Shown here: positions 14,845-22,934 of the stretch, one piece after another
How positions within the stretch are numbered: the stretch's first letter is position 1
Layout: the number at the start of each line of letters is the position of its first letter
Virus record (IMG/VR): IMGVR_UViG_3300014819_000057
Span: 1 to 26,790 of that record
Direction: 5' to 3' (one strand)
DNA: 26,790 nucleotides
Origin: a virus
Translations under genes and position numbers: made by a program
The notes under the pieces: model-generated
The model's input: the letters and a program-made list of their open reading frames with translations, nothing else
The model's database searches: none
Told to the model about the DNA's origin: nothing

Positions 14845-17319
14845 ATGAGTAACCGTTTTCATTCTAAGTACCATCGCCAAAATCATCACACCTACTCTAG
14901 TAGTGATAATCCAGATGCTGGGCACGACCCAATAGCAAGTCCAGAAGCTCCTTTCCAGGGACCGTTTGTAATCAATGGTACCTTAAGTGCAATTGCCCCT
15001 CTCAGTGCTTCTGCTGGATTTTTTAAAAGCAATTACACAGGAATTGTGGCTTGTGGAAATGTTCTTGGAGCTGATATATACGGTAACACCTGTATCCATG
15101 GCAATTTAACTATATCTGGAAGTATTAATAATGCTGGCGTAGGTGGAGGTGGTGGAGGTGGTAATTATACTTTTACAGATGGGCTACAGGTGAATGGAAC
15201 TGTAGTAAAAGTTTATACAGATCCAAATACTATAAGCATAGCCAATGACGGAAGAATGTCTGTCAACTTGACAACCATTACAGATGCTTTGTGTGCCATG
15301 GTAGGACACCCGCCAACATTTAGCAGAAACTCTTATTGTTTTGCATCTAATTCTGGCTTACAGTCTTCTTATTTAGCGACTAGTTTTGATCCCTCGAGTG
15401 GAGTACAGACTACTTGTTATGGTGTAAATTTAAATGTAGATAACAATTCTATTCAAATAAATCCGGTATCTAATTTAGTAGAATTGACATCCGCTAGTCG
15501 ATTTAGATTTATTCCATCTGCTGGATTTACTATCAATTCTGCGATTAGTTCTGGTTACACTTCAATTTCTGCTGCAGTAGATAATAACACCATTAAAATT
15601 ATAAATGGTCAGATATCTTCCATAACTACTTTTGGTACTGGAATGAGTGTCAGTACAGACAAAGTTGTAACCCCAAACTTAGACAATACATCCATAAAGC
15701 TTAACAATTTAAATAAAATAAGTTTGGGTTATAATTTTAACCAAGGAGTTTGTTTAAATGGCTCTACAGTTGCAGCAAACGTCGACGGAGAAACCATTGT
15801 AGTCAACAACAGCAATCTGTTATCTGCAATTAATGTAATAAAAACCAATCAACCACAAAGTTCTATACAAACTATTAACGGATCTTTAACTGTTACAAGC
15901 AATTTAAGTGCCCTTAGCGGAATAACTTTTGCAGATGGTACAAAAATTACTTCTTATAGCAGTATACCCAAAACTGTTGCATTTTTTGGAGAAAATCATA
16001 CCAGTCACTGGACCGCCAATGTAGTGACTTCGGACAATCGAATAATAATGTGGGGTAATAATCGATTCTTTTCTAAAAATGATAATGCTAGTATATGGCC
16101 TCCTATGCAAATTCCATTTGATGGATTTTATAACTTTACACTCCCAGCAAATACCAAAGTTATAAAGATGATAACTACCAGAGCTCATTCCATGGTGCTG
16201 TTTGATGATGGTACTTTGTGGTTTATAGGAGTAGATGCTCTAGGTAATTGGAATTATTATTTTCAAAAAATAGCCATTTCAGCCTTTATAGTAGATTTTG
16301 AAACATCCAGCCACGGTAGTTATGATTGGCCAAATACAGCCGCCATAGACTCTAGTGGTAAATTATATACTTGGGGCACTAATTATTATGGAGAATTGGG
16401 ACACGGTACATGGACATACTGGCAAAATATTAAAACCCCTACTGGGTTTGAAAGTGGTGTAAAACAAGTAGTAATGACTCGCACTTGTTTGCATGTACTT
16501 AAAACAGATGGAACTCTGTGGTCATCTGGTGGAAATTACTATGGCCAGTTCAGCAATGGCACTGGTTCACCTGCTCAAACAACTAATACACTTGTAGTGG
16601 CTCAGAAAAGTTTAAACAATGATGGTAATTTGCCGGGCACACCATTTAATAATATTACTAAAATTTTTAGAAAGAGCACCTCTTGTTATGAATCTTTGTA
16701 TGTTTATACAGCAGACAATTCTGTATATGCAGTTGGACTAAATGATTCTGGTCAATTGGGTGTGGGTGATAATACTAATAGAAATCTTTTCAAGAAAATA
16801 GCCACATTTACATCTGGTATTGTAGATATGGCAATTTATGGAGTTGGTAGTTATACTCATTGTCTTGCATATACTTCTAACGGTACAGTATACACCTGGG
16901 GATACAATGGTTATGGTCCATTGGGATTTGGAGATGATACTAACAGAAATACTCCAACCGTAGTATCTTCTTTAGCCGGCATAGCTCCAGTTAAATTAAT
17001 AAAATATGGCATAGATAGTAATCCCACAAATTCTGCTTTTATAGGAACTGATGGTTATTTATATTTGGCGGGATGGCGCGCTTTAACCACAGAACAATGG
17101 ACTGGAGCAAAAGATTATGTTACAAATTTTGCAAGAGTTCCAGTACCAAACGTTGTAGATGCTCAGGCAGTGACCGGCATTAATCATGTTGTAGGTTGGT
17201 TGATCAAAGACAAATATAATAAAATTTATATGATATGCAGCTATCCTAGTAGCTATTGGTCCGGCCCTGTTAACATACAAACAAGACATCCAGCAGATAT
17301 AACTAGTTGGTTAGTTTAA
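14845..17319 (+). CDS. Tail fibre protein with C-terminal RCC1-type beta-propeller
   Basis: This 824-residue protein has a charged, His-rich N-terminus, then NGTLSAIAPLSASAGFF and GNTCIHGNLTISGSI repeats, a Gly7 linker (GVGGGGGGGN) near residue 100, and about four copies of a fibre motif of the form '(V/L)Dn.tI.i......is' (VDNNSIQINP, VDNNTIKIIN, LDNTSIKLNN, VDGETIVVNN). From about residue 375 to the end, seven or eight RCC1-like blades occur: DNRIIMWGNN, DGTLWFIG, GKLYTWGTNYYGELGHGT, DGTLWSSGGNYYGQF, NSVYAVGLNDSGQLGVGD, GTVYTWGYNGYGPLGFGD, DGYLYLAG and NKIYMICSY. RCC1 propellers are protein- or nucleic-acid-binding folds; on a fibre the terminal propeller would most simply be a receptor-binding head, which is inference. 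There is no Shine-Dalgarno; the start follows the TAAATATTACAT element. Confidence 0.82.
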   Translation: MSNRFHSKYHRQNHHTYSSSDNPDAGHDPIASPEAPFQGPFVINGTLSAIAPLSASAGFFKSNYTGIVACGNVLGADIYGNTCIHGNLTISGSINNAGVGGGGGGGNYTFTDGLQVNGTVVKVYTDPNTISIANDGRMSVNLTTITDALCAMVGHPPTFSRNSYCFASNSGLQSSYLATSFDPSSGVQTTCYGVNLNVDNNSIQINPVSNLVELTSASRFRFIPSAGFTINSAISSGYTSISAAVDNNTIKIINGQISSITTFGTGMSVSTDKVVTPNLDNTSIKLNNLNKISLGYNFNQGVCLNGSTVAANVDGETIVVNNSNLLSAINVIKTNQPQSSIQTINGSLTVTSNLSALSGITFADGTKITSYSSIPKTVAFFGENHTSHWTANVVTSDNRIIMWGNNRFFSKNDNASIWPPMQIPFDGFYNFTLPANTKVIKMITTRAHSMVLFDDGTLWFIGVDALGNWNYYFQKIAISAFIVDFETSSHGSYDWPNTAAIDSSGKLYTWGTNYYGELGHGTWTYWQNIKTPTGFESGVKQVVMTRTCLHVLKTDGTLWSSGGNYYGQFSNGTGSPAQTTNTLVVAQKSLNNDGNLPGTPFNNITKIFRKSTSCYESLYVYTADNSVYAVGLNDSGQLGVGDNTNRNLFKKIATFTSGIVDMAIYGVGSYTHCLAYTSNGTVYTWGYNGYGPLGFGDDTNRNTPTVVSSLAGIAPVKLIKYGIDSNPTNSAFIGTDGYLYLAGWRALTTEQWTGAKDYVTNFARVPVPNVVDAQAVTGINHVVGWLIKDKYNKIYMICSYPSSYWSGPVNIQTRHPADITSWLV

Positions 17320-17328
17320 AAATAATTT

Positions 17329-18003
17329 ATGTTTTTTGAATCTTCTGCAACTTTATTAGAATCTTTATCTTCTAGTGGTATAACTATAGAAGGAGTAAGT
17401 CCGTTAATGCTTACTATAGATCCTTCTCTTTTATACTCTTCTAAAAATAGTGATAGCGGTAAAAAATTAATCAGAATAGAATATGATTTTGGAGATGGCA
17501 CTCCGACCCACATTCAAAAAATGTTTTTTACAACAAAAATCGCAGATTTTTCAATGCCTATATCAGAAGATTTGGGTGATCCTCGAAATTATCCTATAAA
17601 ACATCTTTTTAATATAAAAGATGGTAATAAAACTTCTATTAACATTTCTGTAAAATGTGTTTGGACTCAACCCCCCTCACTAAGACAAGATAATTTTCAG
17701 ATATATAATATATTTTTAAATTTAAATACAGCTATTTTAGCTAGTAATCCAACAGAAATAAGTGCTAAATTTTTTGAAGACGTACATTTAGTCTCTACCA
17801 AAATGTTCGGAATAGATGACTCAATTATTTACAATTTTCAAACATTTGAACCATCTTATTTAAGCCCAGTTTTGGTAAAGTGGAAGAATAACAATATTCC
17901 AACTCTTCGACAACAATTAATATCTACTCCCAGGTCTATTGTTAAAGTTATACCAGCTTTTGACACTCAAAATAATTTAGAGCAATCTGTAAATATCGTA
18001 TGA
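17329..18003 (+). CDS. Small structural protein of unknown function with PKD-like stretch
   Basis: This 224-residue protein is not recognised. Residues about 50-100 resemble a PKD domain start (IRIEYDFGDGTPTH, then YPIKHLFN), as in the 1091-residue baseplate protein. The rest is predicted beta-rich (VDIDTQ-like strands absent; FNIKDGNKTSINISVKCVW present) with no signal peptide or membrane helix. It lies between two fibre genes, nine bases after the first, and its stop overlaps the next start in ATGA (18000-18003), so the two products are probably made in fixed ratio. Likely roles are a fibre connector or a minor virion protein, by position only. Confidence 0.6.
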   Translation: MFFESSATLLESLSSSGITIEGVSPLMLTIDPSLLYSSKNSDSGKKLIRIEYDFGDGTPTHIQKMFFTTKIADFSMPISEDLGDPRNYPIKHLFNIKDGNKTSINISVKCVWTQPPSLRQDNFQIYNIFLNLNTAILASNPTEISAKFFEDVHLVSTKMFGIDDSIIYNFQTFEPSYLSPVLVKWKNNNIPTLRQQLISTPRSIVKVIPAFDTQNNLEQSVNIV

Positions 18004-18860
18004 ATTTTGTAGAACAAGCCAATCTTCCGGGAGAATTGTGGTTAAGATCTCCAAACGGAGCCAAAGACACAGCAAATAATGTATTATCTGGAGTATATTC
18101 CAAATATTCTCAATATTCTTCTTTTTATAGAGAATTAACTTCCAATTCTATTAGAAGATTTGATACTTTTTATGATTGTCTTTTTGTAGAAACAAAAAGT
18201 GGTTGTTTTTTTGAAAAAATTGTCGTAGAAAACAATTCTATACAATCTTTTAATCGTTACAGCCAGTTTACTCCCCACTCTGGCCAAGTACCAGGATATG
18301 CTGCGTTTAACACTCGACCAGGGTACTGGTTTGATGATGTTAATAACTTAATATATCACGTAATTTTAACACCATCAGCTCTTAATATTAATTTTAGTTC
18401 TCGTTTTTATCTCAATATTCATGTAAAAATTTTTGATTGTAATACCAATGATACAAAAACAGTTTTATTAGACCAACTAGTGCTTATATTAAAAGAACCA
18501 GGCACCGATTGGAGTACCTACAATTATGCTTTAGAAGATCCTTGTTTGACTTTTAATTCTTCTACAAAACATTTTAATATTTCTTTTTTAATTAAAAATA
18601 TACCAAGACAAACCGGCATAATTAGTATTAATTTTAAATCCGGAGATTCAAAATATTATGATGATTTTGTTATCACAGAAGTAAACGGCCACATACCATT
18701 TTTTAAAGTAGATCTGGAAAATACCATCACCAGGCCATTCTTTCCTGGACTCATATATCCAATTCACATTCTTACAGTAGATCCACAACCTACAAAAAAC
18801 GACAAAGCCATACAAGTCCTCTCAACTGATTTTAAGAAATATTTACTTGTTCTGGAATAA
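18000..18860 (+). CDS. Structural-block protein of unknown function
   Basis: This 286-residue protein is not recognised. It starts MNFVEQANLPGELWLRSPNG, contains aromatic-rich strands (YWFDDVNNLIYHVILTP, RFYLNIHVKIFDCN) and a segment GIISINFKSGDSKYYDD, and ends in a hydrophobic tail (KKYLLVLE). No helix-rich, catalytic or membrane features are apparent; the pattern is of a globular beta protein. Translation is coupled to the upstream gene through a four-base ATGA overlap. The next fibre gene follows 11 bases after its stop. Position suggests a fibre adaptor or assembly protein; no function can be assigned. Confidence 0.6.
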   Translation: MNFVEQANLPGELWLRSPNGAKDTANNVLSGVYSKYSQYSSFYRELTSNSIRRFDTFYDCLFVETKSGCFFEKIVVENNSIQSFNRYSQFTPHSGQVPGYAAFNTRPGYWFDDVNNLIYHVILTPSALNINFSSRFYLNIHVKIFDCNTNDTKTVLLDQLVLILKEPGTDWSTYNYALEDPCLTFNSSTKHFNISFLIKNIPRQTGIISINFKSGDSKYYDDFVITEVNGHIPFFKVDLENTITRPFFPGLIYPIHILTVDPQPTKNDKAIQVLSTDFKKYLLVLE

Positions 18861-18871
18861 GTATAAACAAG

Positions 18872-21800
18872 ATGGCCATTACATGCGAAGACATTCGGAT
18901 CACAGACCTATGTAGAGCAGATCACTTAGTTAACAGTGATTTACTATTAGCTGCTACTAATCTCTCCACTCAAGCAAGCACACAAGCTGTCTCCGCTTGT
19001 ATTATATTAAATTATATAGCAGACAGATCCGCATACAGACTAGATAATCAGTGTAATATTGTACCATCTAATCCCTTGGTTGGCCAAAGTTATAACAACA
19101 CCATCACTCTTTCTAAATATTCTAATATAGCCAGTGGTTTGAGTAATCATATTAATGCTGCTGGAGACAGTGGTGGATCCACTATCGGTTCTGGTAATTG
19201 TAATTACGTAGGGGATGATTTATCTGTTGTTGGGGGTGGCGAACACAATTTTGTAGATGCTTGTGCATCGGCTATTGTTGCCGGTGCTTATAATTGTTCT
19301 ACTGGCATATACGACTTCATTGGAGCTGGTGCATTTAATAAAGTTACCTTACCCAAATCTTCTATTGTTGGTGGAGAAGGCAACCGAGTATGTGCTATTA
19401 AAAGTTTTATTGGTGGCGGAGAAGGCAATTTAATAAAATCTGATTATTCTTCCATTGTGGGTGGGTATAGTGGAATAGTAGACAGTCCATACTCCACTAT
19501 AGCTGGTGGAAGTAATAATATAGTTTGTGGAGATCACAATTTTATAGGATCTGGTACTTGTAATCAAATAGATGGAGCACATTCTTCTGTGAATGGAGGC
19601 TCTTATAACATAGTTAATTCCTCTTATGCTGCAATTGTTGGAGGTAACTTAAATAGAACCAATGCAAATCATAACTTTATAGGTGCTGGAGTAAATAACA
19701 CCACTAACCAAAATTGTGCTTCTATAGTTGGTGGTGAAGATAATTTTGTAAATGGTGAAATCAGTTCTATCTTAGGAGGATATAGCAATGTAGTTAGTGC
19801 TAGTGGATCCTCTATTGCTGGTGGATGTTGCAATAACGTTTCTGGCGAGTTTACTTCTGTGGGAGCTGGTGGATGTAATGTCGCTAGTGGAGATTTTGCT
19901 TCTATAGTGGGAGGTAAAACTAATTCTTTATCTGGAAATTATGCTTCAATCCTTGGAGGAGAATTAAATAAAGTAGTTTGTGACCATTCCATCATAGCCG
20001 GAGGACTTAATAATTGTGTTGCAGATTGTTTATCGTTTATAGGAGGAGGCCAAAGTAATTTTTCTAGCAATACTCACACTGTTATAGATGGAGGATTTTG
20101 CAATACAATTAGTGGAGAGAGATCTTCTATTGTGGGAGGTTATTGCAACAACATTTCTGGTCTCAATGATTTTATTGCTGGTGGAGGACGCAATATTGTA
20201 AAATCTAATTTTTCTTCCATCGTCGGTGGATTTAGTAGTTCTGTATTAAGTGGAGATTGTTCTTTAATTGTTGGTGGAGAATGCAATGTAATTACAGCCG
20301 GTGGTTCTTCTATTGTCGGCGGTATAAACAACCAAATTAAGGGCAACAACTCTGTTATTGGTGGAGGGTGTTGTAATTCAGTACAAACCTACCATTCTTC
20401 TATAGTTGGTGGTTATAGTGGTTCTATATTAGGAGGAGACCATTCTACTGTAGTAGGTGGGTGTAAAAACGTTGTTAATGGGGGCAAGTCTGTAATCACC
20501 GGTGGAGCTTCAAACAATGTTATAGGAAATGCTAGTTTTATAGGTTCTGGAGAAATTAATCAAGTTAATGGTAATTGTTCTTCTGTAATAGGTGGAAGCA
20601 ACAACACCATAACTGCTTATAGATCATCTATTGTAGGAGGAGACAGTAATACACTTAATTCTAATAATTCTTATATAGCCGGTGGATTAAATAACTCAAG
20701 TTATAATTTTTCAAATACTTTTATATTAGGTAGCAACATTAATGCTTCGTGTGCAAATTATACATACGTCAACAATTTATCTGCCATTCAAGACGTTACT
20801 AGCTTTAATGTATGCGGAAGAACTTTGATATCTTCTCCTAGTGCAGTTATAACCAATATAACCGCTAATAGTGCGGTGAGAATTGCCTCGTTTGTATCTG
20901 CCCCTAGTGCTTATACCACAGATACGGTTGTAGAAAATGTTTTATACGGCAATAATGTTTGCGCTTCTACTGTATTTAAGTCTCCTAGTGCAGTTATAAC
21001 CAATATAACAGCCAATAGTGCAGTTAGAATTGGCTCATTTGTATCAGCTCCTAGTGCTTATACCACAGATACGGTTGTAGAAAATGTTTTATACGGCAAT
21101 AATGTTTGTGCCTCTACTGTATTTAAGTCTCCGAGTGCAGTTATAACCAATATAACCGCCAATAGTGCTGTAAGGATCTCTTCTTTTGTATCCGCTCCTA
21201 GCAGTTATTTTACATACACAGTTGTAGAAAATGTTTTATACGGCAATAATGTTTGTGCCTCTACTGTATTCAAATCCCCGAGTGCTTCAATTGTCTGTGC
21301 AACTATTGATGATACATTAAAAGTTTGTACTCTCCTTAGAGCAGCTAGTGCTTCCATAGGCAATACAACTGTGGATAATACATTATATGGCAACACAGTA
21401 TGTGCTTCTACTGTATTTAAATCTCCAAGTGCTTCTATAACTTGTGCAGTTATAGACGACACTCTTAAGATTTGTACTCTCCTTAGAGCAGCTAGTGCTT
21501 CTATAGGAAATGCCTCGATTGACTCTGTATTACACGGCAATACAGTTTGTGCTTCTACTGTATTTAAGTCCTCAAGTGCTTCAATTATATGTGCAACTAT
21601 TGATGATACATTAAAAGTTTGTACCCTTTTAAGAGCAACTAGTGCTTCCATCGGCAATTTAAGTGTAGATAATACTATATACGGAAATACCATTTTAGCT
21701 TCCACTCAATTTTCTTCTCCCAGCGCAACTCTTACTAATGTAACTATTACAAGTGGACAATTTTCAAATGTATATGTTAACAACAATTTAATAGGCAATA

Positions 21801-22921
21801 CTATAAATGCTTCTACAGCATTTAAATCACCGAGCGCCTCTATAGATTATATAACTGTTAATTATAATCTTACTAGCAATAACATAACAAGTCGTTCTAA
21901 TTTAATAAGTCCGACCATATATTCTAACTATGTTATTAATACCAATTCTATAAATTCTCCAGTAATTAATGCTAGTACTCAAATATTAAGTGCTGGCACG
22001 GATATCGGAGCCATATTTCTTAAAGCCGGTAGCGTTGATCAAGGATTTTCTACAACTTTATACCCTTACAAAGCACCTAATTTTATATCTTATACAGTTT
22101 CTAATAACTCAACAACAACCTTTGTTCTTCCAGGAAATCTTTTTGTAGGAACACTGTCTAATGATTATATAGTCTTCATAGACGGCATACATCAAAAACC
22201 AGCCATTAATTACACTATAGATGGTGTATATGGTTTAGTAACTACATCCACTGTCCCCATAAGTTCCAAAGTCAATATCTTCTCTTATGATTATAGTGGT
22301 AACTATTCCCTAAGGCCTAATATACAAACATTTGCCAGCAACGGAATTACCTCTTTGTTTAATCTTAGTATATTATCTTCTACTTATAATCTAGAAAATA
22401 CTCGTTATTTTGTATTTGTAAATGGAATTATACAACAACCAGGAGTTGATTTTATTATTAATACCACTGGTGGTAGATCCATTCAATTTACCTCACCACC
22501 TCCACAAATAGGAGGATTGAATGGAACTATAGTAGTTTATGAATATTTGTACGGATCTCTTGGAATAACTCAACCAGATTTCTTATCTTTCACCGGCAAT
22601 GGTTCAACTTCAGCTTTCAATGTTAGTACTTCTTATATCAGTCCATCTGCAACCAACTATCTCATATCTCTAGGTGGTGTTGTTCAACGACCAGAAATAG
22701 ATTATGTAGTAAATTCTGTTAACAATGGAACTATTCAATTTACAACTCCGCCTCCATTAAATGCCAATATGGGGGTATTTTATTTTAAATTTGGTAATTA
22801 TAACAGCAATCTTAACATTGTAAATATAATCTCTAAAACCACTCCAATGACTGCTACAGGTGATTTTATATCTTTAGTAATAAATGGAAATCAAAAATAT
22901 ATTCGTCTCTGGGAAGGTTAA
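18872..22921 (+). CDS. Repeat-built tail fibre protein, 1349 residues
   Basis: The first 60 residues (IRITDLCRADHLVNSDLLLA...) look like the attachment domain of T4-like marine fibres ('i..L.....l...D.~~~....'). Residues about 103-621 are a solenoid of 35 near-perfect 15-residue repeats with core S-[SF]-I-V-G-G-x-x-N-x-V, like YadA-type head repeats. Residues 655-948 are six 49-residue repeats (SPSA...YGN.VCASTVFK). Residues about 1070-1308 hold three ~80-residue fibre repeats of the 'F.gNGsTs.F.......~~VFvnGi.QqPg.Dy.i.....I.FtsPP' type. The C-terminal GDFISLVINGNQKYIRLWEG matches a short beta end-cap common in such fibres. No intramolecular chaperone or peptidase domain is seen. It should form a long trimeric shaft. 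There is no Shine-Dalgarno before the ATG. Confidence 0.85.
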   Translation: MAITCEDIRITDLCRADHLVNSDLLLAATNLSTQASTQAVSACIILNYIADRSAYRLDNQCNIVPSNPLVGQSYNNTITLSKYSNIASGLSNHINAAGDSGGSTIGSGNCNYVGDDLSVVGGGEHNFVDACASAIVAGAYNCSTGIYDFIGAGAFNKVTLPKSSIVGGEGNRVCAIKSFIGGGEGNLIKSDYSSIVGGYSGIVDSPYSTIAGGSNNIVCGDHNFIGSGTCNQIDGAHSSVNGGSYNIVNSSYAAIVGGNLNRTNANHNFIGAGVNNTTNQNCASIVGGEDNFVNGEISSILGGYSNVVSASGSSIAGGCCNNVSGEFTSVGAGGCNVASGDFASIVGGKTNSLSGNYASILGGELNKVVCDHSIIAGGLNNCVADCLSFIGGGQSNFSSNTHTVIDGGFCNTISGERSSIVGGYCNNISGLNDFIAGGGRNIVKSNFSSIVGGFSSSVLSGDCSLIVGGECNVITAGGSSIVGGINNQIKGNNSVIGGGCCNSVQTYHSSIVGGYSGSILGGDHSTVVGGCKNVVNGGKSVITGGASNNVIGNASFIGSGEINQVNGNCSSVIGGSNNTITAYRSSIVGGDSNTLNSNNSYIAGGLNNSSYNFSNTFILGSNINASCANYTYVNNLSAIQDVTSFNVCGRTLISSPSAVITNITANSAVRIASFVSAPSAYTTDTVVENVLYGNNVCASTVFKSPSAVITNITANSAVRIGSFVSAPSAYTTDTVVENVLYGNNVCASTVFKSPSAVITNITANSAVRISSFVSAPSSYFTYTVVENVLYGNNVCASTVFKSPSASIVCATIDDTLKVCTLLRAASASIGNTTVDNTLYGNTVCASTVFKSPSASITCAVIDDTLKICTLLRAASASIGNASIDSVLHGNTVCASTVFKSSSASIICATIDDTLKVCTLLRATSASIGNLSVDNTIYGNTILASTQFSSPSATLTNVTITSGQFSNVYVNNNLIGNTINASTAFKSPSASIDYITVNYNLTSNNITSRSNLISPTIYSNYVINTNSINSPVINASTQILSAGTDIGAIFLKAGSVDQGFSTTLYPYKAPNFISYTVSNNSTTTFVLPGNLFVGTLSNDYIVFIDGIHQKPAINYTIDGVYGLVTTSTVPISSKVNIFSYDYSGNYSLRPNIQTFASNGITSLFNLSILSSTYNLENTRYFVFVNGIIQQPGVDFIINTTGGRSIQFTSPPPQIGGLNGTIVVYEYLYGSLGITQPDFLSFTGNGSTSAFNVSTSYISPSATNYLISLGGVVQRPEIDYVVNSVNNGTIQFTTPPPLNANMGVFYFKFGNYNSNLNIVNIISKTTPMTATGDFISLVINGNQKYIRLWEG
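19178..20759 (+). repeat. Array of about 35 fifteen-residue (45-base) coding repeats
   Basis: Repeat cores begin at residues 103, 118, 133 and then every 15 residues to 448 without exception; three later steps are 16 residues (448-464, 509-525, 600-616), the others remain 15. Each core is S-x-I-[VIAG]-G-G, with a conserved Asn eight residues after the first Ser. The repeat is a protein-level solenoid and diverged in DNA, with much synonymous change. Confidence 0.9.
20834..21715 (+). repeat. Six tandem 147-base (49-residue) repeats in two subfamilies
   Basis: Units begin at residues 655, 704, 753, 802, 851 and 900, each exactly 49 apart. The first three share AVITNITANSAVRI...VENVLYGNN; the last three share ASI.CA.IDDTLK.CTLLRA..ASIGN. 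All six have VCASTVFK or a variant at the end. Neighbouring copies are nearly identical in DNA; for example GTTGTAGAAAATGTTTTATA occurs three times. The array ends in a degenerate unit. Confidence 0.9.
22079..22795 (+). repeat. Three diverged fibre repeats of about 80 residues
   Basis: Each copy has an aromatic/Ser-Thr strand (NNSTTTFVL, NGITSLFNL, NGSTSAFNV), a V-F-[IV]-[DN]-G-I-x-Q-x-P turn (IDGIHQKP, VNGIIQQP, LGGVVQRP) and a final strand. The last two end in TSPPP or TTPPP. This module is widespread in marine T4-like fibres. Confidence 0.75.
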
Positions 22922-22934
22922 CAAAATTTAAATT

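Noticed and set aside
18862-18869. TATAAACA as a late promoter for the 1349-residue fibre
   Set aside because: It is two bases before the ATG, so a normal start site would fall inside the gene.
21205-21705. 166-codon open frame on the minus strand
   Set aside because: It is antisense to the 49-residue repeats and is a product of their periodic codons.
19178-21715. CRISPR-like regular spacing of repeats
   Set aside because: Repeats are in-frame parts of one protein, with no unique spacers between identical short repeats.
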